Assembly: GCF_000407365.1 (NCBI RefSeq)
Contig: NZ_ASVU01000002.1
Coordinates: forward strand, 434,001-498,000
DNA from: Enterococcus asini ATCC 700915
Lineage (GTDB): Bacteria; Bacillota; Bacilli; Lactobacillales; Enterococcaceae
Direction of reading: 5' to 3'
DNA: 64,000 bases
Part shown: positions 37,908-47,341 of the stretch, in pieces
How positions within the stretch are numbered: the stretch's first letter is position 1
Layout: every line of letters starts with the position of its first letter
Made by a program: the position numbers and the translations under genes
The notes under the pieces: model-generated
The model's input: the letters and a program-made list of their open reading frames with translations, nothing else
Databases searched by the model: none
What the model was told of the DNA's origin: nothing

Positions 37908-39431
37908 TTATGCGCTTAGTTCGATTACCCGGTCGACAAAGTCTTCGTAAAAGCTATTTTCGTGGGACACCAGTAAGACGGTTCCCGGGAAAGCGGCTAA
38001 AGTTTCTTGTAAGTTTTCCTTGGATTCTTGGTCAATGTGGTTCGTTGGTTCATCAAGAATCAAGAAGTTGCATTTTTTCATGGTCATTTCGGCCAATTTG
38101 ACTTTGGTTTGCTCCCCACCACTGAGGTACTTCAATGATTCTTGTACCAACTCACTGGTCAAGCCTGCCCGAGACAGGTGTTGACGTAATTCTTTGATAG
38201 AAGCTTTCGGGAAGTGATCACTTAAGTACTGCAAGGGTGTCTGTAAGGGATTTTCCCAAGCCAATTCTTGAGAGAAATAGTTAAAGGCTGTCTTTTCCGG
38301 GAAATGATACTCTCCATCTAAAGCGGGAATCATCCCTAAAAGGGTCTTGATCAACGTGGATTTCCCGATACCGTTAAATCCACGAATGGCGATTTTTTCC
38401 CCATAGCGAATGGTCAAATTAATTGGCGCCAACAAAGGTCGGTCGTAGCCAATCACCAACTGATCCGTCTCCAAAGCCAAGGTCGTAACAATCGGCGCGT
38501 AATCAAAGCTAATATGCGGTTTTGGTGCATCACTAGGCGGCGTCAAACGCTCGATTTTCGCTAATTGTTTCTCCCGGCTCTTCGCCATAGTGGAGCGGGA
38601 ACCGGCTTTGTATTTGCGAATATATGCCTCAGTTTTTTTTATGTGTTCTTTCTGAGCTTCATATTGCCGTAAGTAGGTTTCTTGTTGCAACTCTTTTTGT
38701 TTCAAAGCCCGGGTCAGATTTCCCGTGTACTTAGACAGTTTCCCAAACTCGATGTCTAAAATATGGGTGGTAATTTCATTGAGAAATTCCCGGTCATGGG
38801 ATACCACGAGAAAGGTCCCAGAAAAATCCTTCAAAAACTGAGTCAGCCAAGCCACGTGGTTGTCATCTAAGTGGTTTGTTGGTTCATCTAGAATTAATAA
38901 GTCCGGTTTTTCCAGTAACATTTTCGCTAGGATGATCTTGGAACGTTGCCCCCCACTGAGGTTGCTCATCTTCGTATCCATCCCCAAGACGGAAATCCCT
39001 AGCCCGGTAGCCAATTCGTCAATAATCGTCTGCATCTGGTAAAACTCCCCTTGATCCAGCTCGTTTTGCAGCTGACCGGCTTGTTCTAAGAGACGATCGT
39101 CCAAACTTTCACCGTACTCTCCATACAGCTCACCAATCCGTGCTTCTTTGGCAAAATCAGCAGCAAAGGCCGTTTCTAGAAAACCTTGAATGGTGATGCC
39201 ATCTGCTACATTCACGTATTGATCCAAATAGCCTAAGTGCAGGTTCTTGGGAAAGAGCACTCGACCATCATCTGGCAAGATTTCGCCGGTGATGATTTTG
39301 ATCAAAGTACTTTTTCCCGCACCATTGCGTCCGATTAAGCCTACGTGTTCCCCGCGATTAATTTGCGCGCTGATATTTTCATAAAGTATTTTATCCCCAA
39401 ACTGTTGGGTGATATTTTCCAAAGTTAACAT
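37908..39431 (-). CDS. ABC-F ATPase (translation factor type), first copy
   Basis: A 507-residue soluble protein with two ABC domains and no membrane part. The first has GRNGAGKSTL, NLSGGQRSK and LLILDEPTNHLDD; the second has GFNGIGKSTL, YLSGGEQTKVK and FLILDEPTNHID. The interdomain linker (KKTEAYIRKYKAGSRSTMAKSREKQLAKIERL) is the arginine- and lysine-rich P-site tRNA-interaction type. ABC-F proteins act on the ribosome in translation or antibiotic protection; this one looks like a housekeeping member of the YbiT/YkpA kind rather than a known resistance type. It has a leader with its own terminator and shares a transcript with the Cof phosphatase. Confidence 0.92.
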   Translation of the reverse strand: MLTLENITQQFGDKILYENISAQINRGEHVGLIGRNGAGKSTLIKIITGEILPDDGRVLFPKNLHLGYLDQYVNVADGITIQGFLETAFAADFAKEARIGELYGEYGESLDDRLLEQAGQLQNELDQGEFYQMQTIIDELATGLGISVLGMDTKMSNLSGGQRSKIILAKMLLEKPDLLILDEPTNHLDDNHVAWLTQFLKDFSGTFLVVSHDREFLNEITTHILDIEFGKLSKYTGNLTRALKQKELQQETYLRQYEAQKEHIKKTEAYIRKYKAGSRSTMAKSREKQLAKIERLTPPSDAPKPHISFDYAPIVTTLALETDQLVIGYDRPLLAPINLTIRYGEKIAIRGFNGIGKSTLIKTLLGMIPALDGEYHFPEKTAFNYFSQELAWENPLQTPLQYLSDHFPKASIKELRQHLSRAGLTSELVQESLKYLSGGEQTKVKLAEMTMKKCNFLILDEPTNHIDQESKENLQETLAAFPGTVLLVSHENSFYEDFVDRVIELSA

Positions 39432-39455
39432 GTTTTCCTCATTTCTAGTAACCGT

Positions 39456-39492
39456 AAAAAAATGCCGTAGACGCTACTGCCCCGCCTACAGC
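39456..39492 (-). terminator. Leader terminator (attenuator candidate) before the first ABC-F gene
   Basis: On the - strand, GCTGTAGGCG (39492-39483) pairs with CGTCTACGGC (39473-39464, two G-U pairs), followed by seven T (39462-39456) after one A. It lies between the promoter and the ABC-F start, so it must be conditional if the gene is expressed from that promoter. Confidence 0.7.
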
Positions 39493-39536
39493 TTTTGATG
39501 CGTATCTTTTCTATCGTCCTGTCAATTCTCATGAAA

Positions 39537-39565
39537 AGAATAGCACGGCTTTCATTCATTGTCAA
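39537..39565 (-). promoter_or_regulatory. Promoter of the first ABC-F gene
   Basis: On the - strand, a perfect TTGACA (39565-39560), 17-bp spacer and TATTCT (39542-39537). The start of transcription would be near 39530, giving a leader of about 100 nt. Confidence 0.7.
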
Positions 39566-39620
39566 AAGTCCCCTTTTTTCTAAAGCAGCAGATAGTACTG
39601 GTAGAAGAAGCGCAATACTA

Positions 39621-39670
39621 AAAAAGCAGGTGCCTTCCTTATCCGTTGATAAAAAAGGTACCTGCTTTTT
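39621..39670. terminator. Bidirectional terminator downstream of the 60-aa gene
   Basis: AAAAAGCAGGTGCCTT (39621-39636) pairs with AAGGTACCTGCTTTTT (39655-39670), one G-U pair. A and T tracts flank it. Confidence 0.85.
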
Positions 39671-39688
39671 AAATGATTTATGATTTGA

Positions 39689-39871
39689 CTAGATTTTGCC
39701 TATTTTAAACCCGCCCCGCTGATCTTCATATTTCTGTAAAAGAGCGGCTTTTTTAGCTTCTCGGGTTTTTGGTTGATTGGCGGAGTACTTTAGAACTGCC
39801 ATGATTTTAGCAGACTTCACTTGCTGTTCTTTTTTAGTCAGACGTTTTAGATTATCTTCCGCTAACTTCAT
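39689..39871 (-). CDS. Small basic protein of unknown function (60 aa)
   Basis: I do not recognise this protein. It is helical and strongly basic (NLKRLTKKEQQVKSAKIMAVLKYSANQ) and ends with EDQRGGFKIGKI. AAAGGAGGG lies 7 bp before the ATG, and a strong terminator follows, so it is very probably expressed. It is just downstream of the AI-2E-family gene on the same strand (26-bp gap). Confidence 0.7.
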   Translation of the reverse strand: MKLAEDNLKRLTKKEQQVKSAKIMAVLKYSANQPKTREAKKAALLQKYEDQRGGFKIGKI

Positions 39872-39897
39872 GAAATTCCCTCCTTTAAACCCGTTTC

Positions 39898-41016
39898 TTA
39901 TTCCTCTCGATTATCGGTTAAGATGCTGTTTTCTTGCTTTCGTAGCAAGTAAATCTTACGGCCGTTGATGATTAAGGTTTTGATAACAGCATACACAGGG
40001 ATGCACACCAACATTCCAAAGATTCCAAAGACGCTGCCGGCGCCTAATAAGACCAAAATAATGGTAATCGGATGGATATTCAAAGTTTTACCGAATAACA
40101 ATGGTTTAATCACGTTACCGTCCAATTGCTGAATCACCAAGATAGACAAGGCCATATACAAGGCTTGCCATGGTGAGACGAACAGACCTACAATCACCGC
40201 GGGCACCGCCCCAATAAATGGCCCCACATAAGGAATGATATTGGTTAACCCACAGATAAAGGCCAACAGTAGACTATAAGGTTGTTTGAAAATCGTCATG
40301 GCGATAAAACTCATAACCCCGATAATCACCGCATCCAACATGGTGCTACTGATATAAGCAGACAATGTATTATTCAAATCCTTCACGGTAGCCCGCAATT
40401 CACTGCGCAAAGATTGGGGAAAGAAGACATCCAGGCTATTCATAAAGCGATGGCCGTCTTTAAACATGAAAATCAAGATAAAAGGTACCGTGAACAACAA
40501 GACGAAAAACTTCGTTAAAGCGGACAAGATATGACTAAGGCTCGTAGTCACACTGGTGATTAACCAGTTAATGATATTGTTCAAGGTTAGATTCATATTT
40601 TCCAACTGTTGTTCGATATTGAAATTACGGAAGTCTTCTTGTTGGCTGAGATCAATCAACCAGTCATTGGCTTTTTCTGCATAGCTAGGCAAGGACTGGG
40701 TCAGTTGCACCGATTGCTCCACCAGTTGCGGCACCACATTCATAATCAACAGCACCAGGAAAATCACCACGGCAGCAAAAACGATTAAAAAACTCACCAT
40801 GCGGGAAAGTCCCCGTTTTTCCAGCCACCGAACTAAAGGGTCAAACATATAGTAGAGAAAGCCAGCCACAAACAAAGGCAAAATAATGGTAGACGCCATG
40901 GTTAAGACTGGTCTGAGAAAGCTCCGCATTTGCAGTAAGAAGAAGCTCCCGATAATGATTAAGACCCATTCTGCGGTCCAGAAAAATAGTTTCGAATTTT
41001 TAAAGCGAGATTGCAT
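39898..41016 (-). CDS. AI-2E-family (PerM-like) membrane transporter
   Basis: A 372-residue integral membrane protein of the AI-2E/PerM family. The pattern is two N-terminal helix pairs (WVLIIIGSFFLLQMRSF; IILPLFVAGFLYYMFDPLVRWLEKRGLSR), a long cytosolic or extracellular loop at about 95-160, and a C-terminal set with the conserved LTNIIPYVGPFIGAVPAVIVGL and LLGAGSVFGIFGMLVCIPVYAV. Members export diverse small ions or solutes, and some are Na+/H+ antiporters; the substrate here is open. GGAGGAT precedes the ATG. Confidence 0.9.
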   Translation of the reverse strand: MQSRFKNSKLFFWTAEWVLIIIGSFFLLQMRSFLRPVLTMASTIILPLFVAGFLYYMFDPLVRWLEKRGLSRMVSFLIVFAAVVIFLVLLIMNVVPQLVEQSVQLTQSLPSYAEKANDWLIDLSQQEDFRNFNIEQQLENMNLTLNNIINWLITSVTTSLSHILSALTKFFVLLFTVPFILIFMFKDGHRFMNSLDVFFPQSLRSELRATVKDLNNTLSAYISSTMLDAVIIGVMSFIAMTIFKQPYSLLLAFICGLTNIIPYVGPFIGAVPAVIVGLFVSPWQALYMALSILVIQQLDGNVIKPLLFGKTLNIHPITIILVLLGAGSVFGIFGMLVCIPVYAVIKTLIINGRKIYLLRKQENSILTDNREE

Positions 41017-41092
41017 CCTGTATCCTCCAATAGTTTCGTTACATTTATTGTACCAGTTTCCCTAACTTCTCAGAAGCGTCTTAGTAAAAAAC

Positions 41093-42664
41093 TTAAAAGG
41101 ATTCTTTTTGAATTTGTCCTTCTTGAATCACTAAGCACATCTGGCAGACTTTCCGTAAGAAATGGCGATCGTGGGAGACGACTAGTAAGGTTTCTTGATA
41201 GCCTTGCAACAGTTCTTCTAGCTCTTCTTTGCCGTAAATGTCCAAATGATTCGTAGGTTCGTCTAAGATCAAGAAATTCACCCGCTCTTGCAACAGCCGA
41301 AGCAAATAAAGGCGCATTTGTTCCCCACCGGACAAGTCTTGAATCCGCTTGGTGACATCTTCGGCATAAAAACCGTGACGAGCTAGTGTGCTTCGGGACT
41401 TATCAATGGGAAGAAACTCCTCTACATATTCCAAAAGACGTTGAGTAGGGTTAGCAAAGACCAGCTTTTGCGGCAAATAGCCTACCTTCACATTGGCGCC
41501 AAGAGTTAAGGTTCCTTCGTCTAAGGCAAGCTCTCCTGTAAGACACCGGAGCAAAGTCGTTTTCCCACTGCCATTGTCCCCTACAAGCGCTACTCGCTCC
41601 TTGCAATATAACGTAAAACTCGTATTGCAAAAGAGCAGATTGTCCCCGACAAACTTGCCAATAGCTGTGGCCGTAACCACTTCACTGCCGGAACGCTCCG
41701 CCACTTGGAGTTTGCCTAAGCGTTTTTTCGGTGGTTGTGGAGGATTTTTAAGCTGTTCTTGTAATTTCGCAAGTCGCCGTTCCAGTTCTTTGGCTTTCTT
41801 AAAGAAAGCATCATTATCCCCTTCTTGGGCCCATTGGCGATAGCGGCGAATCTGAAGCTTCAGACGCTGGCATTCCTTTTGCTGCAAATCAAAACTCTTT
41901 TGCAAAGCCGCTAGTCGTTCTGCTTTTAACCCCCGGTAGCGACTGTAATTTCCCGGATAGGCGATTAATTCCTCTCCTTCGATTTCCAAGATACGGTTGG
42001 TGACATTGTCCAAAAACTGGCGGTCATGAGAGATCACCAGATAGGCTTGCTTCGTATGAGCTAAATAACTCTCCAACCAAGCAATCCCCGATAAATCTAA
42101 ATGATTGGTAGGTTCGTCTAAGAGCAGAACCTGAGCGTTAGTCGTCAATACCCGAGCTAATTCTACCCGAACTCGTTGGCCACCACTTAAATCACTGACT
42201 AAAGTCCCTAGCTTATCTCCCAGACCTAAACCTTTCATCGTCCCGGTTATCCGGTCTTCTAAGGTGTATCCTCCGGCGGCTTCATAGTCACTTTGCAAGC
42301 GACCATAGTGGCTCAACAAGCGTTCCAAATCATTGTCTGGATCTGCCATCAATGCTTCCACTCGCCGCATTTCTTGGGCGAGCGCTTCAATTTCTGGAAA
42401 ACTATTCAAAAGATACGCCTGTACTGAGTGATTCGTCTGAGCAAGCTTCTGCGGCACGTAGCCGATGGTCAATCCTTTTTGCCAAGCAATCGTGCCACTG
42501 GGTAAGCCTTCTTCTCCGGTTAACAAACGGAGTAGAGTGCTTTTCCCACAGCCGTTATGGCCGACCAAGCCGATTTTATCTCCAGGATTGATCGTCAAGT
42601 CGATTTTGTCAAAGACCGGTGTAGTGCCAAAATTTTTCGTGAGTTCTTTTCCTTGAATGTACAT
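41093..42664 (-). CDS. ABC-F ATPase with leader-peptide attenuator (possible antibiotic-resistance type)
   Basis: A 523-residue duplicated ABC protein without membrane part. Domain 1: GHNGCGKSTLLRLL, LSGGQRVRVELARVL, LLLDEPTNHLD. Domain 2: GDNGSGKTTLLRCL, LSGGEQMRLYLLRLL, LILDEPTNHLD. The linker KLQIRRYRQWAQEGDNDAFFKKAKELERRLAKL is long and basic, as in ribosome-protecting members. The upstream region holds a promoter, a 27-codon leader frame and an intrinsic terminator, the layout seen in drug-inducible ABC-F genes. Resistance is inference; I cannot place it in a named class (Lsa, Vga, Msr, OptrA, PoxtA). AGGAGG precedes the ATG. Confidence 0.9.
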   Translation of the reverse strand: MYIQGKELTKNFGTTPVFDKIDLTINPGDKIGLVGHNGCGKSTLLRLLTGEEGLPSGTIAWQKGLTIGYVPQKLAQTNHSVQAYLLNSFPEIEALAQEMRRVEALMADPDNDLERLLSHYGRLQSDYEAAGGYTLEDRITGTMKGLGLGDKLGTLVSDLSGGQRVRVELARVLTTNAQVLLLDEPTNHLDLSGIAWLESYLAHTKQAYLVISHDRQFLDNVTNRILEIEGEELIAYPGNYSRYRGLKAERLAALQKSFDLQQKECQRLKLQIRRYRQWAQEGDNDAFFKKAKELERRLAKLQEQLKNPPQPPKKRLGKLQVAERSGSEVVTATAIGKFVGDNLLFCNTSFTLYCKERVALVGDNGSGKTTLLRCLTGELALDEGTLTLGANVKVGYLPQKLVFANPTQRLLEYVEEFLPIDKSRSTLARHGFYAEDVTKRIQDLSGGEQMRLYLLRLLQERVNFLILDEPTNHLDIYGKEELEELLQGYQETLLVVSHDRHFLRKVCQMCLVIQEGQIQKESF

Positions 42665-42707
42665 AATTTCCTCCTGACTGACCGAGGAATGATCCGCAAA
42701 AAGCGCG

Positions 42708-42736
42708 AAAAAAGGTCATGGTAAGTCCCATGACCT
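42708..42736 (-). terminator. Leader terminator before the second ABC-F gene
   Basis: On the - strand, AGGTCATGG (42736-42728) pairs perfectly with CCATGACCT (42721-42713), followed by six T (42713-42708). It lies 44 bp before the ABC-F ATG, inside the transcript started at 42953-42981. Confidence 0.85.
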
Positions 42737-42835
42737 CGTTATTTATGTGCGAACTTTTACGACGAGATTACTTCATGGTCAGGTTACTATTTTCAAATAA
42801 TGTTGCGATTTTGGGCAGACTTCCCCATTTGACAC

Positions 42836-42919
42836 TTATTTGAAAATAATGGCATGACAAAAACTAATGAAATACCCGATTTGATTTTGAGACCTCGTTA
42901 TTTTTGTCTGCCGGACCAT
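42836..42919 (-). CDS. Leader peptide of the second ABC-F gene (27 aa)
   Basis: A short frame, MVRQTKITRSQNQIGYFISF and then CHAIIFK, too small for usual gene finding. AAAGGAGG sits 9 bp before its ATG, one of the best ribosome sites in the window. Its last codons (ATT TTC AAA TAA) form one arm of a perfect 13-bp inverted repeat, with the other arm just downstream. A ribosome stalled on the frame would change folding of the terminator region. It is typical of attenuation leaders; the stalling agent is unknown. Confidence 0.7.
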   Translation of the reverse strand: MVRQTKITRSQNQIGYFISFCHAIIFK

Positions 42920-42952
42920 CAAGTCATCCCTCCTTTGTTAGTTGCTACAATT

Positions 42953-42981
42953 AGCATAGCATATCTTTTTACTAGGAGCAA
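42953..42981 (-). promoter_or_regulatory. Promoter of the ABC-F leader
   Basis: On the - strand, TTGCTC (42981-42976), 17-bp spacer and TATGCT (42958-42953). It is placed properly for the leader peptide frame. Confidence 0.55.
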
Positions 42982-43034
42982 TTATTTTTTGTTGGCGCTA
43001 CCAGTTTGAGACGGCAGCAGAGTGCTCCTGAGCC

Positions 43035-43403
43035 TTATTTGATCTTCAATTCCGCCAATTGCTTCTCGATTTCTTCCTCGGCTGCGTCGGCCGCTAGTAA
43101 AGCACAGGCGGTATAGGCACTTTCCACCATGGCCGTATCGAAAAGCGTCACTTTTTTCGTAGTCATTTCGATAGCCATTTCGAGATTCATTTTGGCGCTA
43201 CCTAAATCATAAAATGCCAATAGTTCCTCGGCGGGATTTTCCTCAATGGCTTGGCTAATGCGTTCCATGGAAGTGCCAATCCCGCCATCCTCCAAGCCCC
43301 CAGCCGTCGTAATCGGTACATTTTTTGCCACTTCTCCGATTAGGCGTTGCAAGCCTTCTGGAATTTCTTTTGTATGGGAAACTAAAATTACTCCTCTACT
43401 CAT
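43035..43403 (-). CDS. dhaM: PTS-dependent dihydroxyacetone kinase phosphoryl-donor subunit
   Basis: A 122-residue EIIA-Man-like protein. It takes phosphate from HPr and passes it to DhaL-ADP. The phospho-His is in the N-terminal VILVSHTKEIPEGL (about H10), and GLEDGGIGTSMERISQAI follows the family. Only the EIIA-like domain is present, without the HPr- and EI-like fusions of the E. coli form, as usual in Firmicutes. It overlaps dhaL by 4 bp (ATGA). Confidence 0.93.
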   Translation of the reverse strand: MSRGVILVSHTKEIPEGLQRLIGEVAKNVPITTAGGLEDGGIGTSMERISQAIEENPAEELLAFYDLGSAKMNLEMAIEMTTKKVTLFDTAMVESAYTACALLAADAAEEEIEKQLAELKIK

Positions 43404-43975
43404 TTAAATACACCTGCTTCCATCATTGATTTGAATAGATACCCGGATGACATAGCTCCGGGATCGATGTGACCGATGGAGCGCTCGCCCACATAAGAAG
43501 CCCGACCTTTCGTGGCTTTGATCTCTTTGGTCTTTTCCACGATTTCGTCGATTTTTTCCGGAGTCAGTGAGTCGGTTTTTAATGCTTCTACTGCTGGCAC
43601 CCACAAGTCCAACATGGTTTTTTGTCCCGGTTGGGAATTCCCCCGTTTTTCGATTCCTGCGATCGCCGCACTCAACAGCGTCACTGGATCCGCTGAGTCT
43701 TTACTGGCTTTCATCATTTCCATCATCGCCGTGCCGTAAAGAGGACCGGATGCACCGCCGACTTTACTGATTAAGGCCATGGCAGCTGCTTTGAAGATTT
43801 CGGGTAAGTCACCAGAGAGATCCGCAGCCATGACGGCCGTCATCCCCCGGGCCATGTTATTTCCATGATCCCCATCCCCGATTGGTGTATCCAACTCACT
43901 TAAGTAATCCTTTTTCTCTTGGATTTTTTCATTAAATAGTTCTAGTGTTTTGCGTAAATTATCCGGTGTAAACAT
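43400..43975 (-). CDS. dhaL: Dihydroxyacetone kinase ADP-binding subunit
   Basis: A 191-residue subunit that holds ADP/ATP as a coenzyme phosphorylated by DhaM and passes phosphate to dihydroxyacetone on DhaK. Nucleotide and Mg2+ residues are in LDTPIGDGDHGNNMARG, with Asp cluster; GGASGPLYGTAMMEM and GRASYVGERSIGHIDPGAMSSGYLF follow the family. ATG 43975 is chosen for TAGGAGGAAT upstream. It follows dhaK closely (11-bp gap). Confidence 0.95.
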   Translation of the reverse strand: MFTPDNLRKTLELFNEKIQEKKDYLSELDTPIGDGDHGNNMARGMTAVMAADLSGDLPEIFKAAAMALISKVGGASGPLYGTAMMEMMKASKDSADPVTLLSAAIAGIEKRGNSQPGQKTMLDLWVPAVEALKTDSLTPEKIDEIVEKTKEIKATKGRASYVGERSIGHIDPGAMSSGYLFKSMMEAGVFK

Positions 43976-43986
43976 AGTGATTCCTC

Positions 43987-44970
43987 CTACCAAGCAATTG
44001 TGTGGACCGGCGCTTGTAACAAACGAGTCCGTTCGTCATCTAGTTTGATCATGGTAATGGATGCTCCCGCCATATCCAAGGAAGTCATATAGTTGCCCAC
44101 CTTGGTAAAAGCGAGCTCGATGCCTTCTTCAGCTAGGATGTTTTTCGCATCGTTAAAATAGATGAAAAGCTCCATTAAAGGGGTGGCGCCCATGCCGTTT
44201 ACAAACAAGCCATAGGTATCCCCTTTTTGCCAGTTAAATTCGGCTTTTAATTTGCCGATGATTTCGGCGGCAATTTCTTTGGAAGGTTTGATTTTTTCCC
44301 GACGATAACCAGGCTCCCCGTGGATTCCCACGCCGTATTCCATTTCATCTTCTGCCAAGACAAAACCAGGCTTGCCTACTTCGGGAACCGTTGCCCCAGA
44401 CAACGCTACCCCCACGGTTTTAATATCTTGTACTAAAGCGGTGCCGTATTCGGCTAATTCTGCCAAGGGCTTGCCTTCTTTTGCCAAACTACCGAGAATC
44501 TTATGCACAAGAACGGTTCCCGCAACTCCCCGGCGCCCTTGGGTATAGGTACTGTCTTCTACGGCGATATCATCGTCCACTAAAACCGATGCGACTTCGA
44601 TATCATCCATGGCCGCCAAGTCTTTGGCCATATCAAAGTTCATCACATCTCCGGAGTAGTTTTTTACAATCAGCAAGGTTCCTTTGCCTTTGTCTGTGGC
44701 TTTAATGGCTTCATAAATCTGGTCTGGTGTCGGGGATGTAAAAACCTGCCCGCAAACTGCTGCGCTTAGCATGCCATCTCCTACAAAGCCCGCATGAGCC
44801 GGTTCGTGACCACTACCTCCCCCGCTGACTAAAGCCACTTGATCGTAGTCGTCACTTCTAGCCACCACCATGGTATCTGGCAGCTGTTTGACATAATCCG
44901 GATAAGCCCCCACCAGGCCGGCCACCATTTCTTCCACAACATCTTTTGGCGCATTGATAATTTTCTTCAT
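43987..44970 (-). CDS. dhaK: Dihydroxyacetone kinase substrate-binding subunit
   Basis: A 327-residue subunit that binds dihydroxyacetone covalently as a hemiaminal on a His. That His is in EYGVGIHGEPGYRREKI. Other marks are SGGGSGHEPAHAGFVGDGML and LLIVKNYSGDVMNFDMA. ATG 44970 follows AGGAGGAATTACC; a longer frame upstream has no such site. With DhaL and DhaM it makes dihydroxyacetone phosphate using PEP via the PTS. No glycerol dehydrogenase gene is next to it here. Confidence 0.95.
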   Translation of the reverse strand: MKKIINAPKDVVEEMVAGLVGAYPDYVKQLPDTMVVARSDDYDQVALVSGGGSGHEPAHAGFVGDGMLSAAVCGQVFTSPTPDQIYEAIKATDKGKGTLLIVKNYSGDVMNFDMAKDLAAMDDIEVASVLVDDDIAVEDSTYTQGRRGVAGTVLVHKILGSLAKEGKPLAELAEYGTALVQDIKTVGVALSGATVPEVGKPGFVLAEDEMEYGVGIHGEPGYRREKIKPSKEIAAEIIGKLKAEFNWQKGDTYGLFVNGMGATPLMELFIYFNDAKNILAEEGIELAFTKVGNYMTSLDMAGASITMIKLDDERTRLLQAPVHTIAW

Positions 44971-45030
44971 GGTAATTCCTCCTGTAATAAACACTTGAAA
45001 GGGCAACTCCTAAGAATCACCCTTAAGCCG

Positions 45031-45753
45031 TTAAATTGGTAAAGCCATAAACAATAACGCTGCTAAACTCCCACCGATGATTGGGCCTAAGACAGGAACC
45101 CAAGCATAGCCCCAATCAGAATCGCCTTTATTGGGAATCGGCAAGAAAGCGTGGGCCAGGCGCGGTCCTAAGTCTCGAGCCGGATTAATTGCATAGCCGG
45201 TAGTCCCACCAAGAGACAACCCAATAACCAAAATCAAAATCCCGACTGCGATTGGATTTAAGCCTTCCCCAAACTTGTTCATACCAAAAGCCAAAAGGGC
45301 AAAGACCAACATAAAGGTACCGATGATTTCACTGATTAAGTTGGCGCCTAAGCTACGAATCGCGGGCCCTGTTGCAAAAGTTCCCAAAATTGCTGCGGGA
45401 TCTTCTGTTTCTTTCCAGTGAGGGTAATAATGAATGTAAAGCAAGATAGCCCCGAGAATTGCGCCAATCATTTGGCCTAAGATATAAGGCACCACCATGT
45501 TCCAGCCAATATTACCTGCAATGGCCATCCCAATGGTTACGGCCGGATTCAAATGGGCAAAGGACATGTATCCAGCTGCATACGCCCCAATGGTCACCCC
45601 AGCGCCCCAGCCTAAAGTAATCGCAACCCAGCCGGCGCCTTCTGCTTTTGATTTGCGCAAACTAACCCCAGCCACAACCCCATCACCTAACAAAACTAAG
45701 ATCAGCGTCCCGATGATTTCACCGATTACTTGTGTCGTCGTACTGGTATCCAT
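45031..45753 (-). CDS. glpF: Glycerol uptake facilitator (aquaglyceroporin)
   Basis: A 240-residue six-helix channel of the MIP family. The two NPA boxes are at about 69-71 (AHLNPAVTIG) and 190-192 (AINPARDLGPR). The Arg after the second box, and the Asp two residues on (NPARDLG), are the glycerol-facilitator signature. It passively admits glycerol, which GlpK then traps. AGGAGGAAA precedes the ATG. It sits between glpK and dhaK on the same strand. Confidence 0.95.
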   Translation of the reverse strand: MDTSTTTQVIGEIIGTLILVLLGDGVVAGVSLRKSKAEGAGWVAITLGWGAGVTIGAYAAGYMSFAHLNPAVTIGMAIAGNIGWNMVVPYILGQMIGAILGAILLYIHYYPHWKETEDPAAILGTFATGPAIRSLGANLISEIIGTFMLVFALLAFGMNKFGEGLNPIAVGILILVIGLSLGGTTGYAINPARDLGPRLAHAFLPIPNKGDSDWGYAWVPVLGPIIGGSLAALLFMALPI

Positions 45754-45799
45754 TGATTTTCCTCCTATTCTTTATGGTGTTGTCTACTTTTCTTACTGT

Positions 45800-47341
<1,542 letters not shown>

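Larger units (their letters stand above)
42665..43034 (-). promoter_or_regulatory. Attenuator leader region of the second ABC-F gene
   Basis: This 370-base stretch holds, in - strand order, a promoter, a leader peptide frame, an inverted repeat and a terminator. The repeat is TTATTTGAAAATA (42836-42848) with TATTTTCAAATAA (42788-42800), a perfect 13-bp pair that includes the leader frame's last codons. A 13-nt direct repeat, GACCTCGTTATTT on + (42732-42744 and 42891-42903), links the leader frame with the terminator arm. The pairing alternatives fit control by ribosome position on the leader. The part next to dhaM (42982-43034) shows nothing clear. Confidence 0.7.

Noticed and set aside
37908-42664. 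The two ABC-F genes as subunits of one ABC importer or exporter
   Set aside because: Both have paired ATPase domains without membrane parts and with basic linkers, which is the ABC-F design. The AI-2E gene between them is unrelated to ABC transport.
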